Source: Nymphaea colorata (Eukaryota > Streptophyta > Magnoliopsida > Nymphaeales > Nymphaeaceae). Taken from it: a stretch of 64,000 nucleotides of DNA. The notes under the pieces were generated by a model that saw only the letters and a program-made list of their open reading frames with translations, searched no databases and was not told the origin of the DNA. A program made the position numbers and the translations under genes. Location: the NCBI RefSeq assembly GCF_008831285.2, contig NC_045147.1, positions 14,424,854-14,488,853 of the forward strand. The letters are read 5' to 3'. Shown piece by piece: positions 13,046-25,080 of this stretch; the first letter of the stretch is position 1; each line of letters starts with the position of its first letter.

Positions 13046-14525
13046 ATGGCTTCATCCTGCTCGTTAACCAAATCGTTATCTGTTCTTCACCCGACGCGAA
13101 GTCCTGTAGCTCCTGGTCTCCTACGCTTGCGGCCGGCTGCCTTTCGTGTCTCCTCCTGCAAGAAGCCCATGGCCCCGGAATCCGTCCGCTTGCCGGAAGG
13201 CTACGACCGGAAGAAGGAAGTGAAGGACTTCGACGACTCTAAGATCGGCGTCAAGGGCCTCATCGACGCCGGCGTCAATGAGATCCCTCCTTTCTTCGTC
13301 CACCCAACAGCCGATCTCCCTCCGCCACCGCTATCTTCCTCGCAGTCCGATTTAGAACTTCCCGTCATTGACCTTTCCGGAGCTTCCGACCTGGAGCGTA
13401 GGGCGGCCATCGTCGCCCGGGTAGCGGAGGCGTCTCGGACGTGGGGTTTCTTCCAGGCGGTCAACCACGGGATTCCGGAGGCCGTCCTCGATGCCACGAT
13501 CGGTGCCGTGCGGCGGTTCAACGAGCTGCCGGTGGAGGAGAAGGCGCCGTACTACCAGCGGGTGCCTGGGAACGGCGTGTCCTTTGCGACGAACTTCGAC
13601 CTCTTCGTGACGAAGGCGGCGAGCTGGCGCGACACGCTGCAGGTCCGGATGGGACCGGTTCCGGTTGGGCCGGAAGAAATACCGCCGGCGTGCAGGGAGG
13701 AGATAGTGCGGTGGGGTGAGTGGTCGGACGGTCTGGCGAGGGAGCTCATGGCGATGCTGTGCGAAGGGATGGGGGTGGGGCCCCGCAGGCTGGAGGAGAT
13801 ATCGTGTATGGGCGGGAAGCAGCTGGTGGCGCACTACTACCCATGGTGCCCGCAGCCGGATCTGACGTGGGGGCTCACCGGCCACGCGGATCCCGGCGTG
13901 CTCACCGTGCTGCTGCAGGACCAGGTGGGCGGTCTCCAGGTGAAGCACGGCGACCGCTGGGTGGACGCCAAGCCCATTCCAGGCGCGGTCGTCATCAACA
14001 TCGGCGACCTCCTCCAGGTAGGCGAAGATCATGTTCTCCAATTGCAAAATTTGCGGTCGCTTTTATTTTTGGTATCGATCCTATTTTTAATGCTATTCTT
14101 GCATTGAAATCATTTTTCTCATAATCTAGTGACATGATTGATTGTATAGCCTTATTGTTGGACGCCGTCCTCCAGTTTGTTTGTAGAATGTTAGAACATT
14201 TTCAAGAGAGAAGAGTAATTTGCTCAACACAAATTCTGCATACTGTTTGACCAATTTGAGAAAATTGCAGATGATCTCCAATGGTCTGTACAAGAGCGTC
14301 GAGCACCGGGTTGTCGCCAATCGCTCTCGGGAGGCCCGTGTTGCAATTGCCATCTTCTACAATCCAGGGGTGAGAGATGATAGCGCGTACTTCGGCCCAC
14401 TACCGGAGCTTCTCTCGCCGGAAAGTCCTCCCCTGTACCGGCAGTTCACCATGCAGGAATACTTGACTCGGTTCTTCAACAAGGGATTGGATGGAAAGTC
14501 GTTGTTGGATGTATTCAAGATATGA
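13046..14525 (+). CDS. 2-oxoglutarate/Fe(II)-dependent dioxygenase (ACC oxidase homolog group)
   Basis: Two exons, 13046-14017 and 14271-14525, joined in phase 0 at GDLLQ|MISNG, give 408 residues. The enzyme would use 2-oxoglutarate, O2 and Fe(II) to oxidise a small molecule; the substrate cannot be read from sequence. The N-terminal family block (EGYDRKKEVKDFDD...GVKGLIDAGVNEIPPFF) starts at about residue 48. A DIOX_N region follows, then the iron ligands H280-x-D282 (TGHADPG) and distal H336 (SVEHRV). The 2OG-binding RxS motif reads R347-V-A349, with Ala in place of Ser. The first 42 residues are rich in Ser, Arg and Pro with few acids and look like a plastid transit peptide, unusual in this mostly cytosolic group. 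If they are not translated, the next Met (MAPESVRLPEG) gives a conventional N terminus. Exon 1 is strikingly GC-rich compared with its surroundings. Related genes often have two introns; only one is seen here. Confidence 0.93.
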
Positions 14526-16452
14526 ACTTAGCTCCTTGATTGTAATAACGTGGTACAGATTTTTTCTGACAAAATAGATTGCAGATCTCTAAAGCACAGG
14601 ACGTTGTGCTTATGCTTGTATATGAACGATGCCACTGTTGAGGTCGAGTATGCTAGAAGTCGGCATCGAATGCCCTTGCATTCTTGTTCATGGATGTGCA
14701 CTACCTTGTGACACATCTCATTCTATAGGAGCGGAAATGTGCACCATGGGGCATATGATCTTATTCCTAGGAATGGTCTTCATAGTTCATACTGGTAAAA
14801 AATGCTAGGTGAGCTAAGCGGTCAAGGAACTTAGGAACGCATAATTGGAAAAAAATTTCGAGCAGAAGAAGAAGACGAGAGAAGACAACAGGAAAATTCA
14901 TACTGCACCGGTGACGGTAGCCGAAACAGCGATGGTGCTAGCCAGTGGCAGAGAAAACGACAGAAAACAATGGGAAAGAGCAGTAAGGGGAGTGGAGACG
15001 ATATGATCGTGGCAATGCCTGAGAAACGAGAAAAAACAACAGGAAAAATCATAGAACGGTGGAAGTAGAGGCGACAGCGAGAGGGAGGCCCCATTTTTTC
15101 TTATATACATATCTTCTAATTTTATCTTCTAACATAGTTTAGAAGCTCAACTAGTTTTATCAGAATTGGCTTTGAATTGCATTGGCGGCCAATTGAAGAA
15201 TGATAAAATCATAGGTCTAATGTTTCTCTCTATAAAATCATAGATCTAATCTTTCTCTCTACCATACCATTGCAAGTGGTAAAAAGAAGAACGCTATGAA
15301 TGTCAATTTAAAAACTTTATATCAAATCTCTCTCTCTCTCTTATACACGCACACACACACATATAAATGAAATGGACTGTCCACACCGAACATGAATGAA
15401 CAGGGCCAACTGTAAGGTTGTTGTGTTGAATTGTATGGCTGCACCACTGGTGTATTCGCAGAGCAAGACACATGAATCATGTTTCATTACATTCATTTAA
15501 ATAAATATTGAATAGTACTTAATGGACATGTCATATATTAAAAATGACCAAGATTGCAGAAAAAAATAAACAAAAGCGCCTCATGGATTAATCAAAATTG
15601 GTCATTTATAAGCTCCCAATGAACCATGTCCGCTTAATTAGTTTCACCAATCAATCCATTTAACGTAAAAAGGAAGCTTATAAGCGGAAAGCAGGCCCAG
15701 CTACCCACCGAACCGCTCACTGGAATTCAATTTTCTTTGATTAGCACAACTCTCTCTTATCTACCAACTAGAAAGTCTCCTATGAATGAATGAAAAGAAT
15801 CTTAAGTTAGACACGTTACAATGAATACTCAAGAAAGAAAAACAATTAGAAAAGAATGTAGTCACCCAAGTTGCCTTTTCTTTTCTATATACAGTTGGAT
15901 TTAAGCAAGTTCGGGCACCTAATCCTTGAACATACATTTCTTTTGTGATTAGGGTAAGCCCAGGGCCACCAAGCCTTATGTACATATAGATTGGTAGGAT
16001 TGAGACTTGATCCAGGGTCTTTAACTTGTTTCTCTTCACATTCGCTTCTTACTCGCTAACCACCTGTTGTATGATAGTTTTTCTTCACATTATTGTTGAA
16101 GGTGGTCAAGAACTCGTTTTTGCATAATCTGGTCAAGGCCTGCCTAAAACCAGCATGTAATTAGATCCATGTCAATGCTTAAGTTCAACCGATGAACCAA
16201 ATGTTTTTGTTGATCCACCATTAGAACCTGCTGACCTGAATTTGGTAGCTGCTGAATTGCATCTGGCGCCGACTGATCGGCTTGAATACGAGCTCACATC
16301 TGGTTATAACTGGTCAGGCTTGACTCGGCCGGGCTCGGGCTTTTGCATAGGCCAAATGGTTTCTATGAGGATAAGGGGTCTCCCTGGGTTCGGCCGAGCC
16401 GAGCCGAGTCGAGTCGAGTCTGTCCCGATGCCCACCCGGGTCTTGTTTGTTT
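14526..16452. other. Intergenic DNA between dioxygenase and Nudix genes
   Basis: No gene seen. Two A/G-rich blocks at about 14874-14935 and 15019-15085 resemble each other (GAGA-AACAACAGGAAAA-TCATA, then CGGTG and GGCGACAGCGA-like words). CT and CA runs lie at 15331-15362. A GC-rich stretch at 16380-16440 is made of GCCGA/GTCGA words. Confidence 0.5.
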
Positions 16453-17015
16453 CTAGTTAAACGCCATGCCATGTCTCTCCCTTTCTCTCATGATCAGCTG
16501 GTCTAGTGCTTTGCTCATCCATGGGTGCTTGCATCTTTTCCTCGCATCTTCTACACTCACCTAAACAAGAAAGAAAACAAACAGAAAAAGTTAAGGAGAT
16601 TTGTTCTTGTTGGATCTACAAACTGCCCCTCGGTATTTTAAAGGGATCCCTCTTTGCTAAGTATGCTTCACCGGTAGATAAATAAATGCAGATATTATAA
16701 GTTAAAGTTTTTGATGTGAAGATGAGGGCCCAGAATAATTTAGTGTTGTAATCTTTTTCTTACCCATCTTCTTTCGCGGAACTCCTTCTCTGGCCAGTGA
16801 TCCTGGAGGTTAGTCACCTTCAGAGGGAACACATGGGCCACACGCTCTCCGCCTTTGCTCCCCTTGCTGTTGAACGTCCATATACCAAGCTGTGTCTGCA
16901 GTTGATTATTGAATAATTTTTCAGTGAAATGGATAGATATACATGGTTAAAATCTAATATACATGTTTATACCGCGCAGGAGCTACTAGTTTAATCACTT
17001 TCAATACTTTCAGTC

Positions 17016-17058
<43 letters not shown>

Positions 17059-18851
17059 TTGCATGTGAAGTCGGCAGGATTGACCTTAGAAAGGTTGGTG
17101 CCAAAGACAGAGAAATTTATGAATAACCACCCAATTTTTGACATATTTACAAATGAGTGTTTATCATTTGATAAATGATAAATGACTGTCTAACTGTGTA
17201 AACTAGTTCACAAATTTTCACCAATGAAAAGCATTAAGCATACTTAAGAAGACTATTTTACCGCCAAAAAAGAAATACTCTCATTCTTGACATTTTACAT
17301 TTTTTTGCAGCTTTCATTCGTTTTATAAGAACAGGTTACTTGTTATTTGTCCCTGACATGGCCCCCATGATTTCACCCTTTTTTTCTTATGTCATCTAAG
17401 GATTAAAAGGAGGGGGAGAGAGAGAGAGAGACTTGTTTTAATATTTTTCATTTATAAGGCAATACGTTCATGAATTACCATATAAAATTAGGCAGTTATT
17501 TGTAAATATACAAGACGTTGAGTGATTATTAGTAAATTTCTCAAGCAAACTGTAGACAGAAGGTACAGAAGAGAGAGAAGGTAGGTCAAAAGCGTTGTGC
17601 TTTGTCGGGATAGAGAGATTGGTGTGGAAAAATTCAACGTCAAGGTGCGAATTAAACTTGAGGCAGAGCAGTATGCAGCAGCGTGCGCATGCAGACCACA
17701 GTTTCCTGTATTTTCTCTTTACAGATAACGCATAACCAAGTTCATAAACTCAATCGTCTGAGAATTGGTTCCGAATGACGGAGAAAAATAAATGGGACTT
17801 CATTAAATTTACCTCCACGAGTCCCTCCACTCCTGCTTCTTCCATTGCTTCTCTCCGAGCAGCATCTTCTACTGTCTCATCCTTCTCCCATCCTCCCTTC
17901 AATTGCAGAAGGTTAACATTACAGTCAGCATTCACGAAATTCTGCAAACGTACAGAAAAAGAAGAAGTTTCAAAATTTAAAGGCCTTTTTTGTGAATCTG
18001 TACCTTGGGGAACAACACTCTGTCGCTCTTCTGTGACTTGACGACAAGAACTTCTAACGACTGAACGCACTTGTCATGGTTGCTCTGATCAGCCTTGAAT
18101 CTATAAGGAATGCATCTGCCATGACCAAATTCGATACAAGCTCGTCATAAGTGATAATACTTGCGTGCAATCTTCAGTATCTCGTATTGAGAAGACAAGC
18201 TTGATTTGGAAACGATGTTTAAATTGTTTACAGCGAAAGATCAAAAAGAAGAGCAAAAATTGCCGTTTGCTTTATATACCTGCAATACTAGGACTTGATC
18301 AAACGGGAATTCTTTTATACGTGCGACCATACGGAAGCTGAACAACTTAGCTACAATTACATTTGCATTATCAGACCCCGTAACTTTAACTTTGTCGAAG
18401 AAAACAATTATGTAGGCATGACATGCATGTTTAAGAAAATACAATTTAACATAAGGATGTGACTACAGAATTTGGAAACTCAATTAATATCTTAAACCAA
18501 TTATGTAAAACATTATTTCGATCTTGTCAATGTACTTTAGATGTAGGTTTAATTTTAAGTGGTGTTTGATTGGAGAGGAGTACGTCATTTTGTCAATAGA
18601 GATGAGAAGGGAGAAGATCTTCATTGGATCAAGCAGGGTGAAACGGTGAACGGATCATTTTTCATTTAACCTTAAATTCATCTGGGGATGAGTTATTCCG
18701 AGGGCCATGACTAATCCGATTAACCCACTGAGAGAGAGAGAGAGGGAGAGAGAGAGAGAGAGACAGAGGCAGAGAGTTACCCGGCGATGAGCCGGCGACC
18801 ATTTTCATATCTCTGGTTTTGTCTGCCGGAGCGTGAGATCAACATAATCAT
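16453..18851 (-). CDS. Nudix hydrolase, small plant type (NUDT12/13/4/17/18-like)
   Basis: Five exons on the minus strand (18781-18851, 18004-18115, 17813-17896, 16764-16895, 16453-16560) join in phase to 168 residues. Exon 1 encodes MIMLISRSGRQNQRYENGRR then LIAG; exon 2 starts CIPYRFKAD. Exon 3 carries the Nudix box G-x5-E-x7-REUxEExGU, starting GGWEKDETVEDAARREA and ending EEAGV. Exon 4 has LGIWTFNSK and WPEKEFRERRW; exon 5 (VSVEDARKRCKHPWMSKALD) closes the family C terminus and adds a short charged tail. The Glu-rich box binds divalent metal for hydrolysis of nucleoside- or inositol-diphosphate-linked substrates. The layout matches the plant group related to diphosphoinositol polyphosphate and ApnA hydrolases; the exact substrate is not determinable. 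A GA-rich microsatellite (18731-18776) lies in intron 1 just inside its donor. All key box residues are present. Confidence 0.94.
17018..17056. repeat. (AT)n microsatellite in Nudix intron
   Basis: A long AT dinucleotide run between the last exons and exon 3 of the Nudix gene, on an AT-rich background. Confidence 0.9.
18731..18776. repeat. (GA)n microsatellite next to the Nudix exon 1 donor
   Basis: A nearly pure GA run that on the coding strand is a CT run starting a few bases inside intron 1. Polypyrimidine/GA elements near 5' ends are common in plant genes; no specific role can be claimed. Confidence 0.85.
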
Positions 18852-21800
18852 GGTGGCGCCGAGATCTAAAGAGAGATAGATTGTTTGAGTGAAGAAGATC
18901 GATTATGTCGTCGATCGGAATCGGTGGAACACCTTCTTCCTTCTCCCTTGATCTCCTTCCTTTCTTCGATAACCATGCAACCACCTACCACCTACGGCCA
19001 CCACGCACGGTGGAGAGCGAGAGAGAGCGAGAGAGGGAGATCAGTTGTGCATCTGGTGAGATAGTAAAGGAAGGAATAAATAGGCGTTGGAGGCGCCGGT
19101 TGTGGGGTCTGAGGACGATCTTGGCAGCTTCTTCTTCTTCTTCTTCTCTCTTCTTTCCCCGCGCGTGCGGACTGTCGACAGTGCCATGACATCACCAACA
19201 ACCCAAGACTGTGACATCACACGCCCTCTTTCTCCTTTTCCTTCTTCATTCCTTCCTTCCGTCCACTTGGTGCCGTCCGGATTTCTTGACCTCATCCTTC
19301 TGGTCAATCCTTCTTCCTTGCGCCCACAACCCGTCGAACCTCTTCTGCCTTTCATGGCAACCCTGCAAGTTCAGATTTCTTAGCTTCACTCTCAGATTAA
19401 TTAGAAAGACACCAGAGATTCGCTCACCAAGTAGCTGTTCTACGGTACCTGAAGAGAATGAGACCCGTGATCTTTTACCACGCATCTTGGTTGTTTTTAT
19501 CTTATTGTTCTGAATTCGAGATAGAGCAATCCACAGAAAGTTCACCATTGTTTAAACAGATAATGGATTCTAGATCCACAGTTTTGTTTCTTGTGGTGAA
19601 CGCTCCTTCTCCTATCAAACACAGCATAATAGAATATTGTAGCTGATGCTTGTGGGAATGGGGAAGAAACAAATTCTTGGATGATTATGTTAGACTGGGT
19701 CTTAGTGAGCTACGCCCATTGTTGAACCGGACACGAAATGGATATGGAAATTAGGGACAAGTAAAACCACTGAAATTGATGAAAATGGACATGCTTATAA
19801 AATATTCATACAAGTTACAAATAAATATAGGTGAAAATAATAGCACGAAAGCTTAAATGAATTAGTAAATTAAGCACTAATATGAGTAGGGAGCAAGATA
19901 GTGAAAAATTAATCGTATACTCGTAATAACCTGATGTCATGTATTATGGTAGCCGATGATGTAAATTAATCTCGGTTTCCATCCGGTAGCCTTACAGGAC
20001 AAGTATTAAAGATAATTATTTTGAATAATTTTTACAAATATATTAGCTTGTATTAGCTAATATGGGCTCATTGCGAAATGATCTTTGACAAGAGCTATGT
20101 CTGGGTGAGCAGGAGGAATAATATTTCATCATAATGCTTGACCGAAAGCCGAATCCTTTATACTTGCTCATATCCCTATTGTTACCAAACCAATTTTTAG
20201 TGCCTTTGTTATTATGCTTCAACTTGCATATCAATACTCTTCTCCTTTTTTTTGAAGGGTCATATCTATTCCGATTCATGAAACCAATAATAAGTACTTA
20301 CAAGCGTTTCCCGACAGCAATGAAACAGGGTTCCATGAATTAAAGCCGATGTTCTCTAAGTTTCTACCTCTTTGGTTGAAATGTCAAGCTTTATGTTTGC
20401 ACATCAAACGTGTTTCTAGAACTTTAGATTCACTTTTTGGGAAAAAATATATATATATAACAAGTTTGATTTTTCTCACCCGGATCCGACCAATATATCG
20501 CATGTGTCTTGATGTTTTTTTTTGCAGCAAAGTGTTTTTTTCTTTATATATATATATATATTCCTTCTTTCGAGTACTTTGGAAAAGTTTCAATATAGAG
20601 AGATCGCAGTTGATAAGGTTAGTGATGTTTTAGTTACATGTTATAACTACTCACTACATGCATGCAAAGAGTGTATATGGAGGCAAATATATTACATATT
20701 ATGTCACAATTGTCTAAAAAGGTAATGTTAATAAGTTTTATTTGTTGGTCAATCTATTAGCAACTATTTATGTTTCTTTTAATTCTTATTTTTTTTATCA
20801 TAGTTTAAACGATTGGCAACGCCACTCGAGGATAATACCACATAGAGAATCATCGTAAGGAAAATGGCTATTTATGTGCATGAAAAAGCAGTAAAAAGAC
20901 ATGAAAGAACCATGTTAATTTGAGTACATAGAAAATAGTGAAGAAGTATTTAGATGTTAAGAATGTAATTACAGCAAATTGTGGTTTACGTATTCTAGTT
21001 AACTTAATTGATTCTGGTAGTTATTTGTATAATATATAGTTATTTATCACACTTCGCCGTTTATACTTGTCAAACAATTAGCCATAGTCTAAAACAATTT
21101 AGAACACAACAAACAATTTTTAAAAATATTCCCAGAGTGTATAAAGGATATCAAGTGTCTGTAAATTGTTTATGAAATTTATGCCTTGTACATGAAATAT
21201 TTCTTGGACGATATTTTTTCTCATAATAAACATAACTTTTAGAATGGACAAGAAAAAATGCCTGTGAAGAAGAAGAATTTGCTAGCTCTACCTTCTAGGA
21301 GGTCCATATTGGAAAACAATCAAAGGCGACCACCGCTTACTTCTTAATTACACTGGAAAAAAAAAAGAAAAAAACATACAAAAACCTTCGAAGGATAGCG
21401 AAATCGGGCGCCAAGTTTGAATTTGTTTCATTCTTCTAAGATATGATCTCAGATTAATTTCTAAACTATGGATTCAGAACATACAATTTCTAAACTTAGG
21501 AGTTTCTAATATTATACACATAATCCAACCTCTTAAATGAATCATGCTAAAGTAAAATTTCTCTCATTTAACCAACTTATCCAATATTTCTTTTAATATA
21601 AATTTGATTTCTTTCATTGGACTAGATATTGAGCATCTTTCTTTCGAAAAATTTGTTAATCAAGAACAAAATTTAAACGCTTGAGATATCTTTGAAGATT
21701 CCAAATCCATTACATCCTGCCGTTCTACGTACGGTACGAGACTCATCCAAAAAAATTGATTGACTAGTCAACCCGAGTAGTAGACCCAGTCCAAGTACTA

Positions 21801-22479
21801 GTTAGACCCACCAAATGGCTGTGTTTGGAAGGCGAAGCTGGTTATATGTTTGGGGTCCATATGTTGCAGTGTTTGGAATTGCACAAGGTTCTTTCTTGGC
21901 GGCCCTCAGAGACGTAGCATAGCTGTTCGGACTGGTTGGCCAGTAAAAATCCAATCTTTAGCTACAATACCATGAGCAGTATCTATCTGGACTGCAAACG
22001 GTGGCAAGCGGCTTCAACCTCTCCGGCTATGAGGACTGAACCCATTGACCTCCATTCTTTGAAGCTGGAAAATAGATGGCCTAAGTTGGACGGAGGTCCT
22101 ACTTGGATTGCGGTCCGAAGTTTAAGAGGGTCAAACCATTGTGAAATGATAGAGATTGAGAGTACAAAGGAATCCGTTTGTAAGCAGACTTTTTTTCCCT
22201 TGTTTTTGTCTATTACAGGGAAAACTTATCTCAATCTAGTCTGGTTCTAGGGCTTTGTCGTTTTCCATTTTGCCAGATTTGGTTCGACTCGGCCTCCGGC
22301 GTGCATATTCAATCATCTTCTGTCCGACCCATTTGCATCTATAATCAGGCGTACTGGTTTATCCACATGGATGGTAGAAACTTTGAGTTTCTTTAGGAGG
22401 AATTACTTGAGAATACAAAAATGTATTTCCAAACAAATTTTTCCCTCTTTGTTGGATGCTGTAAAAAGAAAACCACTTT
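18852..22479. other. Intergenic DNA upstream of the Nudix gene
   Basis: The first 700 bp, divergent from the Nudix start, contain GA/CT and TTC simple repeats that create spurious open frames on both strands. The rest is AT-rich with TA runs at about 20448 and 20546-20562. No gene or rRNA was recognised. Confidence 0.5.
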
Positions 22480-22659
22480 CTGCCTCCAGGGACAACCCAT
22501 GGCTGGGTAGTCGCATAAAAGGTACATCGTCGGTTCGATTCCCGTAGATGCTACTAAATGGTAGGAACACAACACTATATTTGACGGCTATATTGTATCC
22601 CACCTAGGCCCTAACGCAGAAGGATGAATGAAAGAGCCTTTAAACTTTTTTTTTTTTTT
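22480..22659 (+). mobile_element. SINE-like element with tRNA-type A and B boxes and poly-T tail
   Basis: TGGCTGGGTAG at 22500-22510 resembles an RNA polymerase III A box. GGTTCGATTCC at 22532-22542 is a perfect B box at tRNA-like spacing. No complete cloverleaf forms, so it is not a tRNA gene. About 100 bp of unrelated sequence follows, ending in a T run at 22646-22659, as seen in some plant SINEs. Target-site duplications were not found. Confidence 0.45.
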
Positions 22660-22868
22660 GGGTGGTGAGCTGTGGTTGCCAAAAAACATGCACATTTAAA
22701 AAAAAAAAAATTAACTGCACTTCTTTTTTCCCCTTACATTTTCCCCCTTGCAGGTGGGTTCTCTTTTCTGGCACACAAGTATTTTACCCATTTCAGTATC
22801 CACACACTCATTTCGACATACAACTAGCTTCTTTAACTTATGAGGTGTTTGAATAGTTCAAATGTTAG

Positions 22869-23083
22869 GCCTGTTTGATGGCAGATAAAATTTTGGAACG
22901 GTAAATTTACCATGGAAAAAAGTCCATGGTAAAAAGTGGTCGGACTTTTTTGTAGACTAGAATTACCATGATCTATCCATTTCAGCAGGGTAATTTTTCT
23001 TGTGTTTGATTTGAAAGTGAAAATCCATACACAAACGGTAAGTTTCTCTCGATGCAGTAAAATTCCTGTGCATCAAACAGGAC
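22869..23083. mobile_element. MITE-like inverted-repeat element, family B copy 1
   Basis: The left end CCTGTTTGATG (from 22870) faces the right end TGCATCAAACAGG as an inverted repeat, with further TAAAATT/AATTTTA matches inward. A small hairpin (TTACCATGG...CCATGGTAA) lies at about 22909-22934. The ends match those of the shorter element at 43229-43322. Non-coding. Confidence 0.6.
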
Positions 23084-24663
23084 TTTGAAGTCGAGGTGAT
23101 CTAAGAGTTTGGATTCCTGATCCTACTAGATTTGTGGAAGACACATAATTACCACATTGTTTGTGACCATTTTGTTCGAGTTTATGCATGATAACTTAGG
23201 TCTAATTCGTTTCCAACTAAAATTTCATGGATTTGAGAGAGAATTTCGAATTTCGAATTCACAGCCCTTAAGTCAATAGTTTGTTAAAGCCACAGATTTG
23301 ATGTAGACTATATGTTAAATAAAACTCTCAGATATTATATCTAGGGTCATCAAATCCCCTTGATAAGGTCTTAAAAATCCGATCAGTAACCAGTTGGCGG
23401 AGGCTTTTATTGGTGTCTTCAAATATTTATTTAGTTCATAATGTTAGAAAATTTAGCATCGGCGCACTTCTTGTTTAAAATTTTTAGCATTCGCCAACTT
23501 ATGAGGCGTTTGTTCACCAGAGATGTTAAAACTTAGGCCATTTAATTCTAGACCTTAAGATTTCAGATTAACGATCTGTGTAAGACATTTTAATCCACAA
23601 ACTATAACATGGTTTTGTAATTATTGTGTTTTTAATTTATAGATCTCAAGTTAGACACTTCCTCCACTTCTCTAACTAGTGTTTCAAATATTTGAGAGAT
23701 AATCTCGTGGTTCCAAGTTCTTAGTATGTCGAAAGTACAAATTAGGAAAATTAATTCAGATTTGATCTTAAATGCAAAGTAATCTAATAGGCCTCTCAAA
23801 ATACTTCTCAAATCCAAGATGTAGCCTAGTGGTAGAAACTCTTGTTATTGCCTTCAAACCTTTCGTCTTGGTGTGTCATTACCAAGTTTTTATCTTAATT
23901 TTCTTTCATGGAATGTTTTTGTTAATCTGATATCCAAGTAATTGGGATTTTTCCAACTAAATTTATGCAATTCTTAGATTCAAGTGTGCATTGCATACCA
24001 TAGTAAAACTGTTATACTTTTTCTTAGAAAGAAAAACAATATGATATTAATTTAGAGTACACTAAAATACATAAACTAAAATATCTTAAGTCGGACCTAA
24101 TATTCGTATTTAAAATGCTTAAGTTGTGTTTGATAGCCTTAGATCTTAGATTCGAGTATGAATAGAAAGGTGTGTCTTGGGAGATATTCAGTTTAAACAA
24201 ATTGAGGATATCAGTAGCATGAATTTGAAATATTTGTTGCATGTTAAAAACCATGGATTTAAACTTGAATGGGTGGGGTTGTTTGATCTTAATTTCATGA
24301 ATATGAGGTCACAAATCAATGAGTCGGCATAAATACAAACACAACCTTAGGTTACCTTTTTTTGTTACATTCACACAAAAAGGTTTCATTTGACATGAGG
24401 GAAAGAATCTTTAGAGTGGAAGCTTTTGATGATTAAAAATGTTTTTTTTTTTGTTTTCACAATAATCCTCCAAATGTTATATGTTTTTCAAAATAATGAT
24501 TGCTTTTGGTATTTATAAGTAGATTATTTAGGTTGACTTAAACTATCAATTTCATATGAAAAAAAATGGTTAGGAGGCCCTTTTCCCGGGTCCGGTGTCC
24601 ATTAAGAAGGGTCTCTTCGGCTCTTGTACTATTTCATATGACCAGTTTGTCTATCTTACGCCC
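23084..24663. other. AT-rich intergenic DNA; possible inverted-repeat element
   Basis: No gene seen. AAGTTGTGTTTG at 24121 and CAAACACAACCTT at about 24336-24348 face each other and may be the ends of a roughly 230-bp non-autonomous element. Confidence 0.35.
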
Positions 24664-25080
24664 TGTTTGGTTGGAGGGAAAGGGATGGAGGGAAAGGGAG
24701 GGAAAGGGAAGAGAAAGGGAAAGGAAGAGAATGAAATGGAAATAGGTGATTATAAAAGCTTGTTTGGATAAAAGTGAATGGAATGGAAAGGAAAAGATAC
24801 AATTTATAATAATACCCTCAATAGTCAAAAGGTTGGGAGGCAAGGAGAAAAAAAACGTGGAGGGGTATTGTGAGCAGTCAACACTTTTGTACTTACTCCC
24901 TTTCCTTTCCCTCCCAATCCATCCGATTTGAGAGGAATTGAATTTACACTATACAAACCTTTCCTTTCCCTCCCCTCCCATCCAAACAAACTTTCTCTCT
25001 TTCCCTTCTTTTCCCTCCTTTCTAATTAACCAACCAAACATGAGGATTGCTCAATCCCTCCCTTTCCTTCCAACCAAACA
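24664..25080. mobile_element. MITE-like element with GA-rich / TC-rich inverted ends
   Basis: The left end at 24664 (TGTTTGGTTGGAGGGAAAGG) is inverted at the right end (CCTTTCCTTCCAACCAAACA, ending 25080) with one mismatch. Inner GA-rich and TC-rich arms continue the symmetry, and a second pair (TTGTTTGGAT near 24758, ATCCAAACAA near 24987) suggests a nested or internally duplicated copy. Non-coding; the open frames here are low-complexity artefacts. Confidence 0.6.

Noticed and set aside
13352-14047. Minus-strand open frame of 231 codons, Arg/His-rich
   Set aside because: Antisense shadow of the GC-rich dioxygenase exon 1; composition is typical of GC-rich antisense frames.
18905-19646. Several overlapping frames of 60-104 codons on both strands upstream of the Nudix gene
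   Set aside because: Created by GA/TTC simple repeats; no start context, domain or splice partner.
22484-22556. tRNA gene
   Set aside because: Good B box, but the acceptor and anticodon stems do not pair into a cloverleaf; a SINE head fits better.
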